Source: Emergomyces orientalis (Eukaryota > Ascomycota > Eurotiomycetes > Onygenales > Ajellomycetaceae). From it: a stretch of 64,000 bases of DNA. The notes below the pieces were generated by a model. It made no database searches. It worked only from the letters and a program-made list of their open reading frames with translations, and had not been told where the DNA came from. Shown in pieces: positions 1-10,391 of this stretch. Where the stretch lies: contig MOWL01000004.1 in assembly GCA_002110485.1 (NCBI GenBank), positions 682,001 to 746,000 on the forward strand, in the 5' to 3' direction. The stretch's first letter is position 1. Every line of letters begins with the position of its first letter. Both the position numbers and the translations under genes were made by a program.

Positions 1-469
1 AAGAGAGGTTCATGAATTAAATGCTTGAAAATACCCCTTTAAATGATTATGGATTCGGTTTCTTTCGTCATTGTGATAAGTCGAACTGTTACCCCAAGCC
101 GGGTATGTTTAGAAACATCACACGGAACATTTTCAATCACCGAGAGAAGGGGAATGGCACCGTCATCCAATAATGTAGGTCGTCCAACTTTTCATAAAGG
201 GAGGATTTGTTTATATTTATATCATCGTTACTCTCAAATCATCCGACCCGGAAACAGTATGTACAAAGGGACATCGAAAAATAGGAGTACAGGGTGAGAT
301 ATAAGAACGAAACATAGAGATGTCAAAAATAATTGGTGTCAATTAGTTCTGGAAAATCTCGCGCTTGGCTATTTGACGTGTTTTGGAAAGAAGTCGAAGG
401 ATAGAACGAAACAAGAAGAAAGGGATCTATTATATTTTCGTCTTTCGTGGTAAGTGGGTTTTCTCTCAT
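1..469. other. Left edge, 3' flank of the complex I gene
   Basis: I see no gene here. Short open frames occur on both strands, but none has splice signals or a recognisable protein. The stretch holds the 3' flank of the NDUFS6-like gene, whose stop lies at 470-472. Confidence 0.5.
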
Positions 470-1387
470 CTATCGTTGCTCGAAGCCCTCTGGTGTAATT
501 CGCTGCGACTCATTGACCTCCGCCGGATGTCCCAGTGGCTCCAAGGGATACGACGTTTGTTCCTGCGCCTCTAGCGCTTTCCGGTTGTGTTCGTTTGCCT
601 ATTCAACCCGAGTTAGATAAAGTGATTTTGACAGTTTAGCCAGCCAACGTCGAAGAGCTAGGAAAATTGACACGTACAAATGGAAGCCCGCAATATTCGC
701 ACGGGCAAATCTGGGGTTTATCTGTGTTGATGAAGACTCGGGGGTGGCCCAGGGGACCTCCGCCACCGTCACATGAGACGACCTTCTCCTTCGTCCATCG
801 GACGGGCTGCTTATGGATCAATTCAATTGCTGCGTATGGTCGGGGCTGTTTCGTCGAGATATTAGTAGGAGTTATACAACGTTAATGTGAACGATAACCG
901 TCAATTGCTGCTCTCTACCCGTGTTGTCCAGATACATGCTCTACCATTCTACCATCCCATGGGCTTGAAATACATCGAACGACCGTCCACCTCGAAAGGA
1001 AAAAATAAGAGGCATATGTTAAAATCTCACCTGATACTCCATAATGGTCTGCTCGAACCGTGGTCCAGTCATCGCCTTCTCCCGTGGCTGCTGACTCTTT
1101 GCCCAGATGGCGGTCCGGTTGGGTGCCTGCTTGGCCAGTTCGCGCTGTGCTTGTTCAACCGATTCCTGCAGGGGCTGATCCTGGGCACCCATGGCATCTG
1201 TCGGCACGGCATTGCTCTCGGAGACTGGGCTGATCTTCTTGCGCGGGTTGGGGTCGTTGGTTGGGATGGCGTTTTCTGATGGCTCCGACAGACGAGGTGC
1301 GGTGGTTGTGTAGGCGCGGGGGAGGAGGCGGGTAGGGGACGAGCGGGCGGCGGCAAGGCAGAGACGGGACCTTGTGGAGGCGAGCAT
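470..1387 (-). CDS. NADH:ubiquinone oxidoreductase 13 kDa-type zinc subunit (NDUFS6-like), mitochondrial complex I
   Basis: Three exons on the minus strand, 1387-1031, 845-678 and 598-470, join in frame to 217 aa. The N-terminus (MLASTRSRLCLAAARSSPTR) is rich in Arg, Ser and Ala without acidic residues, as expected of a mitochondrial targeting sequence. The C-terminal half carries the zf-CHCC domain: IHKQPVRW, then SCDGGGGPLGHP, then the CEYCGLPF pair. The zinc ligands Cys, His and Cys-x2-Cys are all present, and the protein closes with SYPLEPLGHPAEV. In known complex I this subunit sits at the matrix-arm junction and is needed for late assembly. The last intron splits CGLPF from ANEHNRK (donor GTACGT, branch CTAAC, acceptor ATAG). 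The gene is divergent from MPP6, with 378 bp between the start codons. The family call is strong; only the targeting is inferred. Confidence 0.9.
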
Positions 1388-1765
1388 TGTGGGTGTTATT
1401 TAGCCCGTCGTTGCGGGTGAAGATGTATATGAAGGCGTGTGTTGTGGTTAATTGTTTGGTGGTGAGAGTTGAAGTTGAAGGTTGATGTGGTCGAGAAAGC
1501 CAGGGCCAATCGGCTGCGTTCCTTGGCCGCAGTCAACCTCATCGACCAAAAAAAGTTGAGGTTAGGGCATTTTGAGACACAACTACGGCTTCAACTGCGG
1601 GTTTATTGGTATTACTATTAGACTACGCATACATAACTACGCGCTTCGGATTGGGGAGAAGATGGTCGGATAATTACAAATTCACAAAATTATCCCCCTC
1701 AACACCAAAATATTCCCTTCCCGTTAAATATCCATCACAGCACACAAATACAAATATCCACCACC
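1388..1765. promoter_or_regulatory. Divergent intergenic region between the complex I subunit and MPP6
   Basis: These 378 bp separate two start codons pointing away from each other, so they should contain both promoters and both 5' leaders. I see no further gene. The stretch before 1766 is rich in CA and AT. Confidence 0.5.
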
Positions 1766-2784
1766 ATGCCGAACCCAAAATCGCCAAAGACAATGTCATC
1801 GCGGCTGCTGACCATGAAGGTATGACCTCCATATAATCCTCCCCCAAAAACGCATCAAAAACTAACCACAACAGTTCATGCAACGCGCCGCCGCCGCCTC
1901 CGCCGCCTCCACTCCCAACACAATCACAAATACAAATACCACCGCAACACCCACCCCTTCACAACAACAACAACAACAACAACAACAGCAGCAGCAGCAG
2001 CAGCAACAACCCTACGATGCCATATATGCCTCTACGCCGTCCCCCAAGCGCCAAAAGATCTCTTCCCCTTCCACCTCCACACCTTCCACACCCGCCACGG
2101 GTAACACAGACCTAGAAGCCATATCCGCTGCCATAAGAGCTGAGGAAGAAAAACGTGCTGCCGCTATTGCGAGACAGGCGGCTGAGGCCGGCGAGGAGGA
2201 GTGGGTTATTGAGTATCCACCGGGCACGTTTCCGGACCCCCCTCCACAGACGGTGATGGATGGGGGGAATGCGTATGGGTTTGGCGATGCGGGGGAGGAA
2301 GAGGCTATGGGCAGGCAGAGTTTTGGCGGGTTTACGCGGAAGGGGAAGAAGGGAGTGGTAGGGTTTCTTCCTTTCTATTTAGTCTTTTTTTTTTTTTTTT
2401 TGAAATTCCTGTCTAATCATATATGTGGGTGAAAAATAGCCAATGGCGGCGACATCTGGCTCCCACCACGCAGACGGAGATGCGGACGACGACGAAGATG
2501 AAGAGAATGAAGACGAGCGGGGAAGTGAAGGCGACGAAGACGAAGACGATGATGGCCTCGATGCACTTATGAAGAATGCTAAACTAAAAGCTGAAAAGAA
2601 GAAGAATGAGAAGCGCAGGGAGCACCATAACAAACAGAACAAGAAAAGGAAATCTGGTGATGGTGCGGTCGACCTCAGCCGGTTGACGAGTATATCTGGC
2701 GGCGTTGATAAGGGGGAGCAACAGCGGCAGCACCAACGACACCAGAACCAACGGGGTGGCGGCGGGAGGAGGGGGAGGAGATGA
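1766..2784 (+). CDS. MPP6: M-phase phosphoprotein 6 family protein (exosome cofactor MPP6)
   Basis: Three exons, 1766-1819, 1875-2357 and 2440-2784, give 293 aa. The family signature MSSRLLTMKFMQRA near the N-terminus is split by the first intron after MSSRLLTMK. A second conserved element, GRQSFGGFTRKGKK, lies near residue 170. The C-terminus is acidic and then basic, ending in DLSRLTSISGG and a Gly/Arg-rich tail. In the family, MPP6 docks the nuclear RNA exosome (Rrp6/Mtr4) onto structured RNA substrates. Residues about 47-62 are a polyglutamine run encoded by CAA and CAG at 1962-2009. The second intron (2358-2439, phase 0) carries a T18 tract and a CTAAT branch. The start at 1766 gives a short MPNPKSPKT leader before the conserved Met-Ser-Ser; initiation at that internal Met is also possible. 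Confidence 0.85.
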
Positions 2785-3176
2785 ACCCGTTCAAAGGATA
2801 GGGTGCTGTAACAAAAAAATGTAGGTAGGGATTGGCGATGACCAAGTTGCTTGCTCCCGAGTAATTCCCGGTGTTTATTTCTGCCTTTTTTTATGCCATT
2901 TTCTTGCATCTATTAAGGTATGGCGCAGCATGGTATGGATGGTATGAATTTTTCTGGCGTTGGGCATGAATTGGACAATTGTATCGCGTTCATTTTTCTA
3001 TCACAGGATGGTGAATAAATCATATTAACGATATAAACAGCAAAATATATAATATCCAACATGGACAGAATAGCTTAAAAAGCCCAAACTATATACAAAT
3101 TAAAACAACACATATACAATATGTATAAATACCCTTTATCTTAACATATTGGAAAAAAAAGGGAGAGAAAATTTAT
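2785..3176. other. Convergent 3' region between MPP6 and CAB5
   Basis: AT-rich region where two transcripts converge. It contains AATAAA-like polyadenylation elements (for example AATAAA near 3014) and no coding frame that I can support. Confidence 0.5.
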
Positions 3177-4022
3177 TTACAACTTCGCCTTCCCAACCCG
3201 CTCCCCTTCCTCCCACCTCCTCTTCCCTCGATAATTCAGCATCAAATTCCACGCTGCAACCGTAACCCCCAACGGCGGCACAAGCAACAACACCCACGCC
3301 CACCACCGCGGACTCGCCTCCGCAACCCTCTGCATAACCTTCCTCACCTCCCCTTCCAGCTCCGCCCTATCCCCATCATTCCACACAACCAACCCCCGCA
3401 CACCCTCCGTCCCCCTCGCCTCCGCCCGCGCCGCCTTCCCCTTCACATCCCCCTGACTCTTCACGCGGTTCTCCGCATCCTCCGCGCTCAAATGCGCATC
3501 GCGCGCCCGCAGCCGTGCAATCTGCACCGCGGCATCGGAGACGCCGACCATTATCACCGTCCCGCATAACGCGTCCAGCCCGCTCTCGAAGAGCAAGGGC
3601 ACGTCCAGCACCACCGCCCAGTGGCCGCGGAGGTAGTAGTAGAGCAGGGAGCGGTATATTTCCCAGCGCACGGCCGGGTGGACGATACGGTTTAGCACGG
3701 CCCGGTCGCGTTTGCGCTCCTCTGTGTCGCCGAAGACGCGCCGGCCGAGGACGGGGCGGTTTAAGGGCCGGCCTTGTGCTACCTTTCCTTTCGGTTTATT
3801 TTTGTCGTTCGGGTCGTCTGGGTCATCGGGGAGGAGGAGGTCTGGGGTTGTCGGGCCGAAGTAATCGACTATGGCGCGGTAGCCTGGGGTGCCGGGCTCG
3901 ACCACTTTGCGGGCTATGATGTCGGCGTCGATTATGGGGATGTTGTAGGGCGGGGAGGAGAGGAGGGCGGAGACGGTGGATTTGCCGGTGGCAATGGAGC
4001 CGGTTAGGCCGATTAGGAGCAT
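3177..4022 (-). CDS. CAB5: Dephospho-CoA kinase (last step of coenzyme A synthesis)
   Basis: A single exon of 281 aa that starts at MLLIGLTGSIATGKSTVSAL. It carries the P-loop GSIATGKST, the DADIIAR substrate motif, HPAVRWEIYR and DVPLLFESGLD, all typical of CoaE-type kinases. These phosphorylate the 3'-hydroxyl of dephospho-CoA with ATP. A low-complexity Asp/Pro/Lys insertion follows the first third (DDPDDPNDKNKPKGK). Near the C-terminus WWAWVLLLVPPLGVTVAAW is a likely membrane anchor, as in yeast Cab5, which is found at membranes and the mitochondrial surface. The reading frame stays open upstream to 4211, but the family start is 4022. The gene converges with MPP6. Confidence 0.93.
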   Translation of the reverse strand: MLLIGLTGSIATGKSTVSALLSSPPYNIPIIDADIIARKVVEPGTPGYRAIVDYFGPTTPDLLLPDDPDDPNDKNKPKGKVAQGRPLNRPVLGRRVFGDTEERKRDRAVLNRIVHPAVRWEIYRSLLYYYLRGHWAVVLDVPLLFESGLDALCGTVIMVGVSDAAVQIARLRARDAHLSAEDAENRVKSQGDVKGKAARAEARGTEGVRGLVVWNDGDRAELEGEVRKVMQRVAEASPRWWAWVLLLVPPLGVTVAAWNLMLNYRGKRRWEEGERVGKAKL

Positions 4023-5560
4023 TGCTGCGGACGGGCTTTTTATGGGGTTTAGGGATTGGTAAGGGGGTTGGAGTAGGAGGTGGTTGTTGGGGTTTCCCGC
4101 TTTATCGAAGAGTAGGTTGAGACGGAGGGTAAAAAGCGTCAATTGGATTAATTGGAATTTTTTCGATTTAAAGATCCTGTAACAGCATGACTCAAAGGTA
4201 CATACATGCACAGTTATATGTATGTGTGGATATCCTTTTATGGGGTCGGATGCTGTCGTACTGGCTTCGCTCCCCCTCCCCTCAACCGGCGGCTAGTTAA
4301 TCAGTAATGCCGCAGAAGCAGATGGGGACCTTGTGTATGTACTGGAGCTGGTATGTAGAATGCCGCTGTTTATCTAATATATATGCCCTGCCATGAACGT
4401 GTTCGTTAGATGCATGTACCCCGTTACCGTCTCAATTGATGATGGATGGATGGTGTGAAGGAGCTATAGCTAAATAGATATTTTGACTTACAGTACCGTC
4501 AACCGTGCCCGTGTTGAATACCAATCAGATCGTGACGAACGAAAAGATAGAAACAGATCTACCAGACAGATCCGAATATGAAGCTGAGAAAGGGTTTTCT
4601 TTGTACTGGCCAGGAAGAATGCCAGGAGAAAGTGACAGAGCAGAGACGAGGGGGAGAGAGCGTGATGAAAGTTGAAGTAATACGTGATGATGTAAGGGCC
4701 AGGGTTAATTACAGCCGAGGGATAAACAGAACTCGTCACGGCATTACAGCAGCTGCATTTGTATACTTAAGCATATTTAGCTGCGGGAGAAGAAAAAAAG
4801 AAAAGAAAAAGAAAAAGAAACGCATTTTATTTTTATTTGTATGGCCAATTGCGCGTAAAATCGTGAATGAATAGTATAATACACAGAATTTTTGTCTTCC
4901 CTTTTCTCCCCCCTCTCTCTTTTTCTCATCTTTAGTGGTACAGTACATGTGTATTTTACATAAACCCCCGCAGAAACCAAACCGCCCAGCGCCAGAACCC
5001 ACTGAATGTATGTGCGACTGTGCATGCATCCCCCTGTTTGTGTATGTGTGGCATACGCATGAAAAAAACTCGAGACAATAGACGATTTATCTTTTTGAAG
5101 TGATAAAAGGATAAAACATTCTAGCACTTCGTTTTGATGGGACGCAGGGTATGGTATGTAGGGCCGGGTTGATAGATGGGTAGATAGTTTCGAAAACTCA
5201 CGCTGTCGCGGCGGCGGCGTGTGGAGGTGGAGAGGGAGAGAGAAACTCCAGTCGCGGAGTAATCAGTCGGACTCGCCCGGGTTTCACAGTAAGTTGGTTG
5301 GAAATGGCGTTGTTCACGGAGGGATAGGGCTGATAGGGATCGTTAGCTAGGTTTAAACATCCGACTGCCAATTCAAAATAACGATGATAATCCATGTAAG
5401 GGGTAACTTACCAGTATTATATCCACGATTCTCCCCTCCAAACTCTCGTCTTCTTTTTAATTATCCTTCCCACAATAATACTATTTACAGTATACTTACG
5501 TATATACACACAATCAACTCAAAACAATCAAATTACAAATTCACTATCCATCTACCCTAA
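4023..5560. other. 1.5 kb intergenic region upstream of CAB5
   Basis: No protein is recognised. On the minus strand the region holds several good splice signals: a GTGAGT donor with its exon ending at 5206, a GTAAGT donor with its exon ending at 4492, and a TTACAG acceptor ending at 4177. A short open frame at 5395-5198 runs straight into the first of these donors. This would fit a spliced 5' leader for CAB5, or an unannotated small gene. The rest is AT-rich, with A-rich and TTTTC tracts near 4790-4925. Confidence 0.35.
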
Positions 5561-6797
5561 TCATCCAACCAGCTGCTGTTGTTGTAGTTGGTGCTGCTGC
5601 TGCTGCAGTTGTTTCTGTTTCGGAAATTGCCGCGCCGGTAACGGGTCGCTGGGACGACGCGGCTGCCCATCCCAACCAAAATCGGGCCAGCCTTGCGGCA
5701 GGGTGGAGTAAGGGGGCATTGTGTAGTGGCCATCGCAGGAACCCACTTCCTTGCAGGTTAGGTTGCAGAGGCCAAATTGCTTGCAGTAGCAGTCCCGGGC
5801 GTTGGGGCAGTGGACAGAATCGCGGCCGAGGATCACTATTCAAATAATTTAATTAGCATGAGCTCGGTGTAAGCCTTTTTGTGGTGAAAATAGTCCTGGA
5901 GGACAGGGGGGGAGGGAGGGTAGAAGGCTTACTATGCCACGAATACTCAAAGATGCGCCCACTCAGTTCATCCGCCAGTGGCGTGTCGAGCAACCACTGG
6001 CGAAAATGCTCATACTCCTTCTTGGGCCGCATGTGCACCTGCTCGCGTGTGGCGGCGAACTGGGCGCAGCAGGCTACGCCGACTACCTGGGGTACGGGGG
6101 AGCCGGGGAAGAGCTCTTCGAAGCTGGCTTTGAAGTAAACGCCGGCGTGCACGTCTGTGCGCTGGTTGTCGGTGAAAGGGCGGATCTCGGCGGGGCAGCC
6201 GATGATCCAGACGCAGCGGAGGTTTACGTAGCCTGCCTGTGATAGGAAGGGGAGTTGTAGGTTTTTGATGACGGGGACGCTGTCGTAGAGAGGGTCATCG
6301 TTGTGCCATTGATAGCGATTGGAGTGGATGAAGACCATGTGTTTTGGGAGACGGTCGTAGTTGTCGATTATATAGCTGTGTTTATTTATTAGCATTTTTT
6401 AATTTTTTGTTTTCTTAAGTATAAAGTCAAGAGTATATAATAAATTAATTAGTGAGACATACGTCAGGTAAGCCATAGCCTCCCTGCCCTTATTTTTCGG
6501 CACGGCCAGTCTTGCATCGGGGTCATCGACAACGTATATATTCTTTTTCCACTCTGGGAGGTACTCGTATAACCAGGAGGTGTCGTCAGTGGACATGGCG
6601 GCTACAACGAGCTCATGGTCTGCGAGGCGGGAGTCGTCGCTGAGGGGGCCGCCCACGAAGGAGGAGAAGCAATAGTTTGCGATGCTGCAGAGGAGAAAGA
6701 AAACAGCTAGACAGGCAAGTAATGTGATGCCGGAGATGGCGGGGGGTTTGCGTAGCAGTCGCGGAGAGGCCGGTCTGTAGGCGAAGGAGACGGCCAT
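5561..6797 (-). CDS. DUF3431 domain protein, type II membrane protein
   Basis: Three exons (6797-6463, 6375-5933, 5835-5561) give 350 aa. Residues about 18-45 form one hydrophobic segment (ISGITLLACLAVFFLLCSIA), a likely signal anchor that places the rest in the secretory lumen or outside the cell. The domain follows: ELVVAAMSTDDTSWLYEYLP, NIYVVDDPDARLAVPKNKG, YQWHNDDPLYDSVP and YVNLRCVWIIGCPAEI, all hallmarks of the fungal DUF3431 family, whose biochemistry is unknown. A Cys-rich patch after the second intron (HCPNARDCYCKQFGLCNLTC) is probably disulphide bonded. The protein ends in a short Gln-rich tail. Both junctions fall inside conserved sequence (LT/YIIDNY and SWH/MILGRDS) and keep phase. 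Some relatives resemble glycosyltransferase-like folds, but I would not assign an enzyme activity. Confidence 0.85.
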
Positions 6798-7253
6798 TGG
6801 ATGGCAGCAAGAAATGGAAATATAAGAAAATTTGGCAATAAAGTAAAAGAAAATGATTTTCAAAATCAGTCAAAATAATGATTAAAACTAAATATATAAA
6901 GAATATTAACTGGGAAGAGGAAGAAAAAAAAGGATGAAGAAGAAGAGAAGAAGAGGAAGAAGAAATGGGGCCGCTTGAATCTACCAGCACAAGGACAAAT
7001 ACATGTAAATCTGGTTAGACCAGCGCAGCGAGGCCTGGAGAAGGCGGGATCATTATTTTGTTTGAAAAATAGAATCAAGAGTCAAGAGAAAAAAGAGAAG
7101 TGATATATGTCAATGATATTTCAGATATATCAAATATCAAGGCCGAGAGGAGAAAAGGGAAGGTCAGATCTCAACCAGGAGACAAGAAGATCAAAAGACC
7201 CAGAAACCGGGGGAATAATAAAATAATCATAATAAAAGCAGTTGATTTTGACA

Positions 7254-7256
<3 letters not shown>

Positions 7257-7306
<50 letters not shown>

Positions 7307-7307
7307 A
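7257..7307. repeat. (GA)n microsatellite
   Basis: About 50 bp of nearly pure GA dinucleotides with one interruption (GG) near 7292. It lies in non-coding sequence upstream of the DUF3431 gene. Confidence 0.9.
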
Positions 7308-7804
7308 TAAATCGCCCTTGGCCTGAAGATCTCCCCCATGTATTCGTCATCGATTGGGGCCAAATTCAAGGATATGGCATTGGAATCGGCGGCAGGCTAA
7401 CTTAGAATAGCCAAGAAGCGCACCGCAAAGAGAACCGCGGCCGGCGACCGGTCGACTTGGGGAGGGTCCATTTGTCCAACCAGATAGGACACGTTGGTGG
7501 CGCTGCAACCCAACTCAGTGCCGATCAGGTTTCAAAACTCTTTTTTTTTCAACAGTTCGGTTCCTGAATTTCCTCAGTAGTTATTCAGAGTCTAAAATGG
7601 TTGGTGGATCCATGGTTGGGGTACCCCGTAGTAGTTGTTAGATATAACCTTGGAACCTAACCCTTGAATAATTTGCCGATGGCGGGGAAGAAGAGAGAAG
7701 AAAGAAAACAGAAAAAAACAGAAAAAACAGAAAAAGAGAGATGAATCTTGAACTCAAAATGAAAACAGGGGGAGCCAAGGCACTAGACGCTCAGGAGGCG
7801 TTCC

Positions 7805-8308
7805 TTAAGAGCCAGCCACAAAATGCTTATTCTTACCTGTGCCGTGTTTCATAAATTGCCCATTGGGAGTTTTTAGGGCAATCTTCAGTTGAGGGGCTCT
7901 TGGGACAAGGGACACGGCACAAGGGGGCAGCAGGGTAATTAATATATATACTATGTATACGATGATGATTAACTTAAAGGGTTGACCACCTTGGATACGA
8001 CTGCATGGTCTGCAGAGCTGACTTTGAGCTACGCAGGGTTCCATACAATTTGAACATCCCATGCTCAAAACATCCCCCACACATCTTCCGTGGGTACTAC
8101 ACGCTCTCCAACGCTGGATCAGGGGCAGGTTAGAGTTAGCATGAAGATTTAGAATTAGATAGAGTAAGGGCGTTGAGAGAAATATGAAGAAATATCGTCT
8201 CATTACCAGAGATATAGGAGACGATGTGTGGATTATATGTGAGATTCTGACAAGTTGGAAGTGTATTAGTTTTAATCGAGGGAGATGATGAATTGGGAAT
8301 GGAACCAT
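7805..8308 (-). CDS. Possible orphan Cys-rich membrane protein, 167 aa
   Basis: An uninterrupted ATG-to-stop frame in otherwise non-coding DNA; I do not recognise the product. It has a hydrophobic N-terminal stretch (YFFIFLSTPLLYLILNLHA). A dense cysteine cluster follows, eight Cys within about 33 residues (CSTHGRCVGDVLSMGCSNC and so on). Next comes a second hydrophobic segment (LIIIVYIVYILITLLPPCAV) and a short basic tail. That is the outline of a small Cys-rich transmembrane protein, but a chance open frame of this length is also credible. No homology, splice evidence or codon-bias test supports it here. Confidence 0.25.
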   Translation of the reverse strand: MVPFPIHHLPRLKLIHFQLVRISHIIHTSSPISLVMRRYFFIFLSTPLLYLILNLHANSNLPLIQRWRACSTHGRCVGDVLSMGCSNCMEPCVAQSQLCRPCSRIQGGQPFKLIIIVYIVYILITLLPPCAVSLVPRAPQLKIALKTPNGQFMKHGTGKNKHFVAGS

Positions 8309-8597
8309 GTTCAGCTTTTTTTATTTTGCACCACGTTCAAGTGTACGCCAGAGGTATGCAATGGAGAATCGGAGCTGATTTCTACCATAAGCATGGAGAC
8401 AACGGAATATGTATGTGTTCTCTGAGAGTTACACCAAGAAAAATACTCAAATCAAAATCCTGAAAAATAGCAAGGATATAACTTCTTCATATTCCACCTC
8501 GTCAACGCCATAACTACCTAGATTTAAGGAAAATGAAAACAAAAGCAATCAAAAGTATAAAAATATAAATAAATAAAAAAATAATAAAAAAAATACA

Positions 8598-9768
<1,171 letters not shown>

Positions 9769-10391
9769 TCTGTTTGGCTGGGTCTCTGTCGGATCCGCTG
9801 GTCACTCCTTCTCGATTCCAGACTGAGATAGTTCTGTGTGCGACTGATTTGATGAGATGTATTAGACTCTAGGAGGAGGAATTGGCTGCAAAAGAGCGTG
9901 TGTAGACTCAACAAAGAAGGGAGTTGTATAGAAAATCATTCATTGATATTGATAGCTTTGGAGCTTTGTTGCTGCTGGTTGCTTTTGCGGTGTTGCTGGG
10001 TGAGGGGGCGGAATATCTATGTTCCGGAGAATTATATAACTAACTGTCATGTGATATGAAATGCCCTATTTCCCGTTTTGGTATTTCTTTGGGGGTTTCC
10101 ACGGGTCAAACGATTTGTTTTCATAACTGAATTGGCATTCTATTACCTATTTATTACCTACTGAGATATGTAACTGCCTGCCTTCTATCAGATATCAACT
10201 ATATCGTGCAAATCATAAGAAGCATGTAATACAAGTGTGTATCTATGAAAAGGAAAAAATAATGGAACAACAGAAAGTAATAAACACAGAAAACCCAGTC
10301 GAAAGTCCCTTGGTACATAGCTAGGCGTAACCATCCAAGGATCCATCTATGGATCCCATCCAGCAACCTAATAAAGGTAAAACACGCCGCT
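9769..10391. other. Intergenic region between the insulysin 3' end and the CFIm25 start
   Basis: 623 bp containing the CFIm25 promoter and 5' leader and the insulysin 3' untranslated region. I see no gene. Confidence 0.45.

Larger units (their letters stand above)
6798..8597. other. 1.8 kb intergenic region with GA microsatellite
   Basis: This lies between the DUF3431 gene start and the CFIm25 stop. It contains a purine-rich stretch upstream of DUF3431 (6910-6970), a long (GA)n tract at 7257-7307, and A-rich sequence at 7680-7740. One isolated Cys-rich open frame is listed separately. No recognisable gene otherwise. Confidence 0.5.

Noticed and set aside
5544..5843. A second minus-strand frame overlapping the last exon of the DUF3431 gene
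   Set aside because: It is a shifted reading of the same exon; the family sequence (HCPNARDCYCK) is in the other frame and splices in phase.
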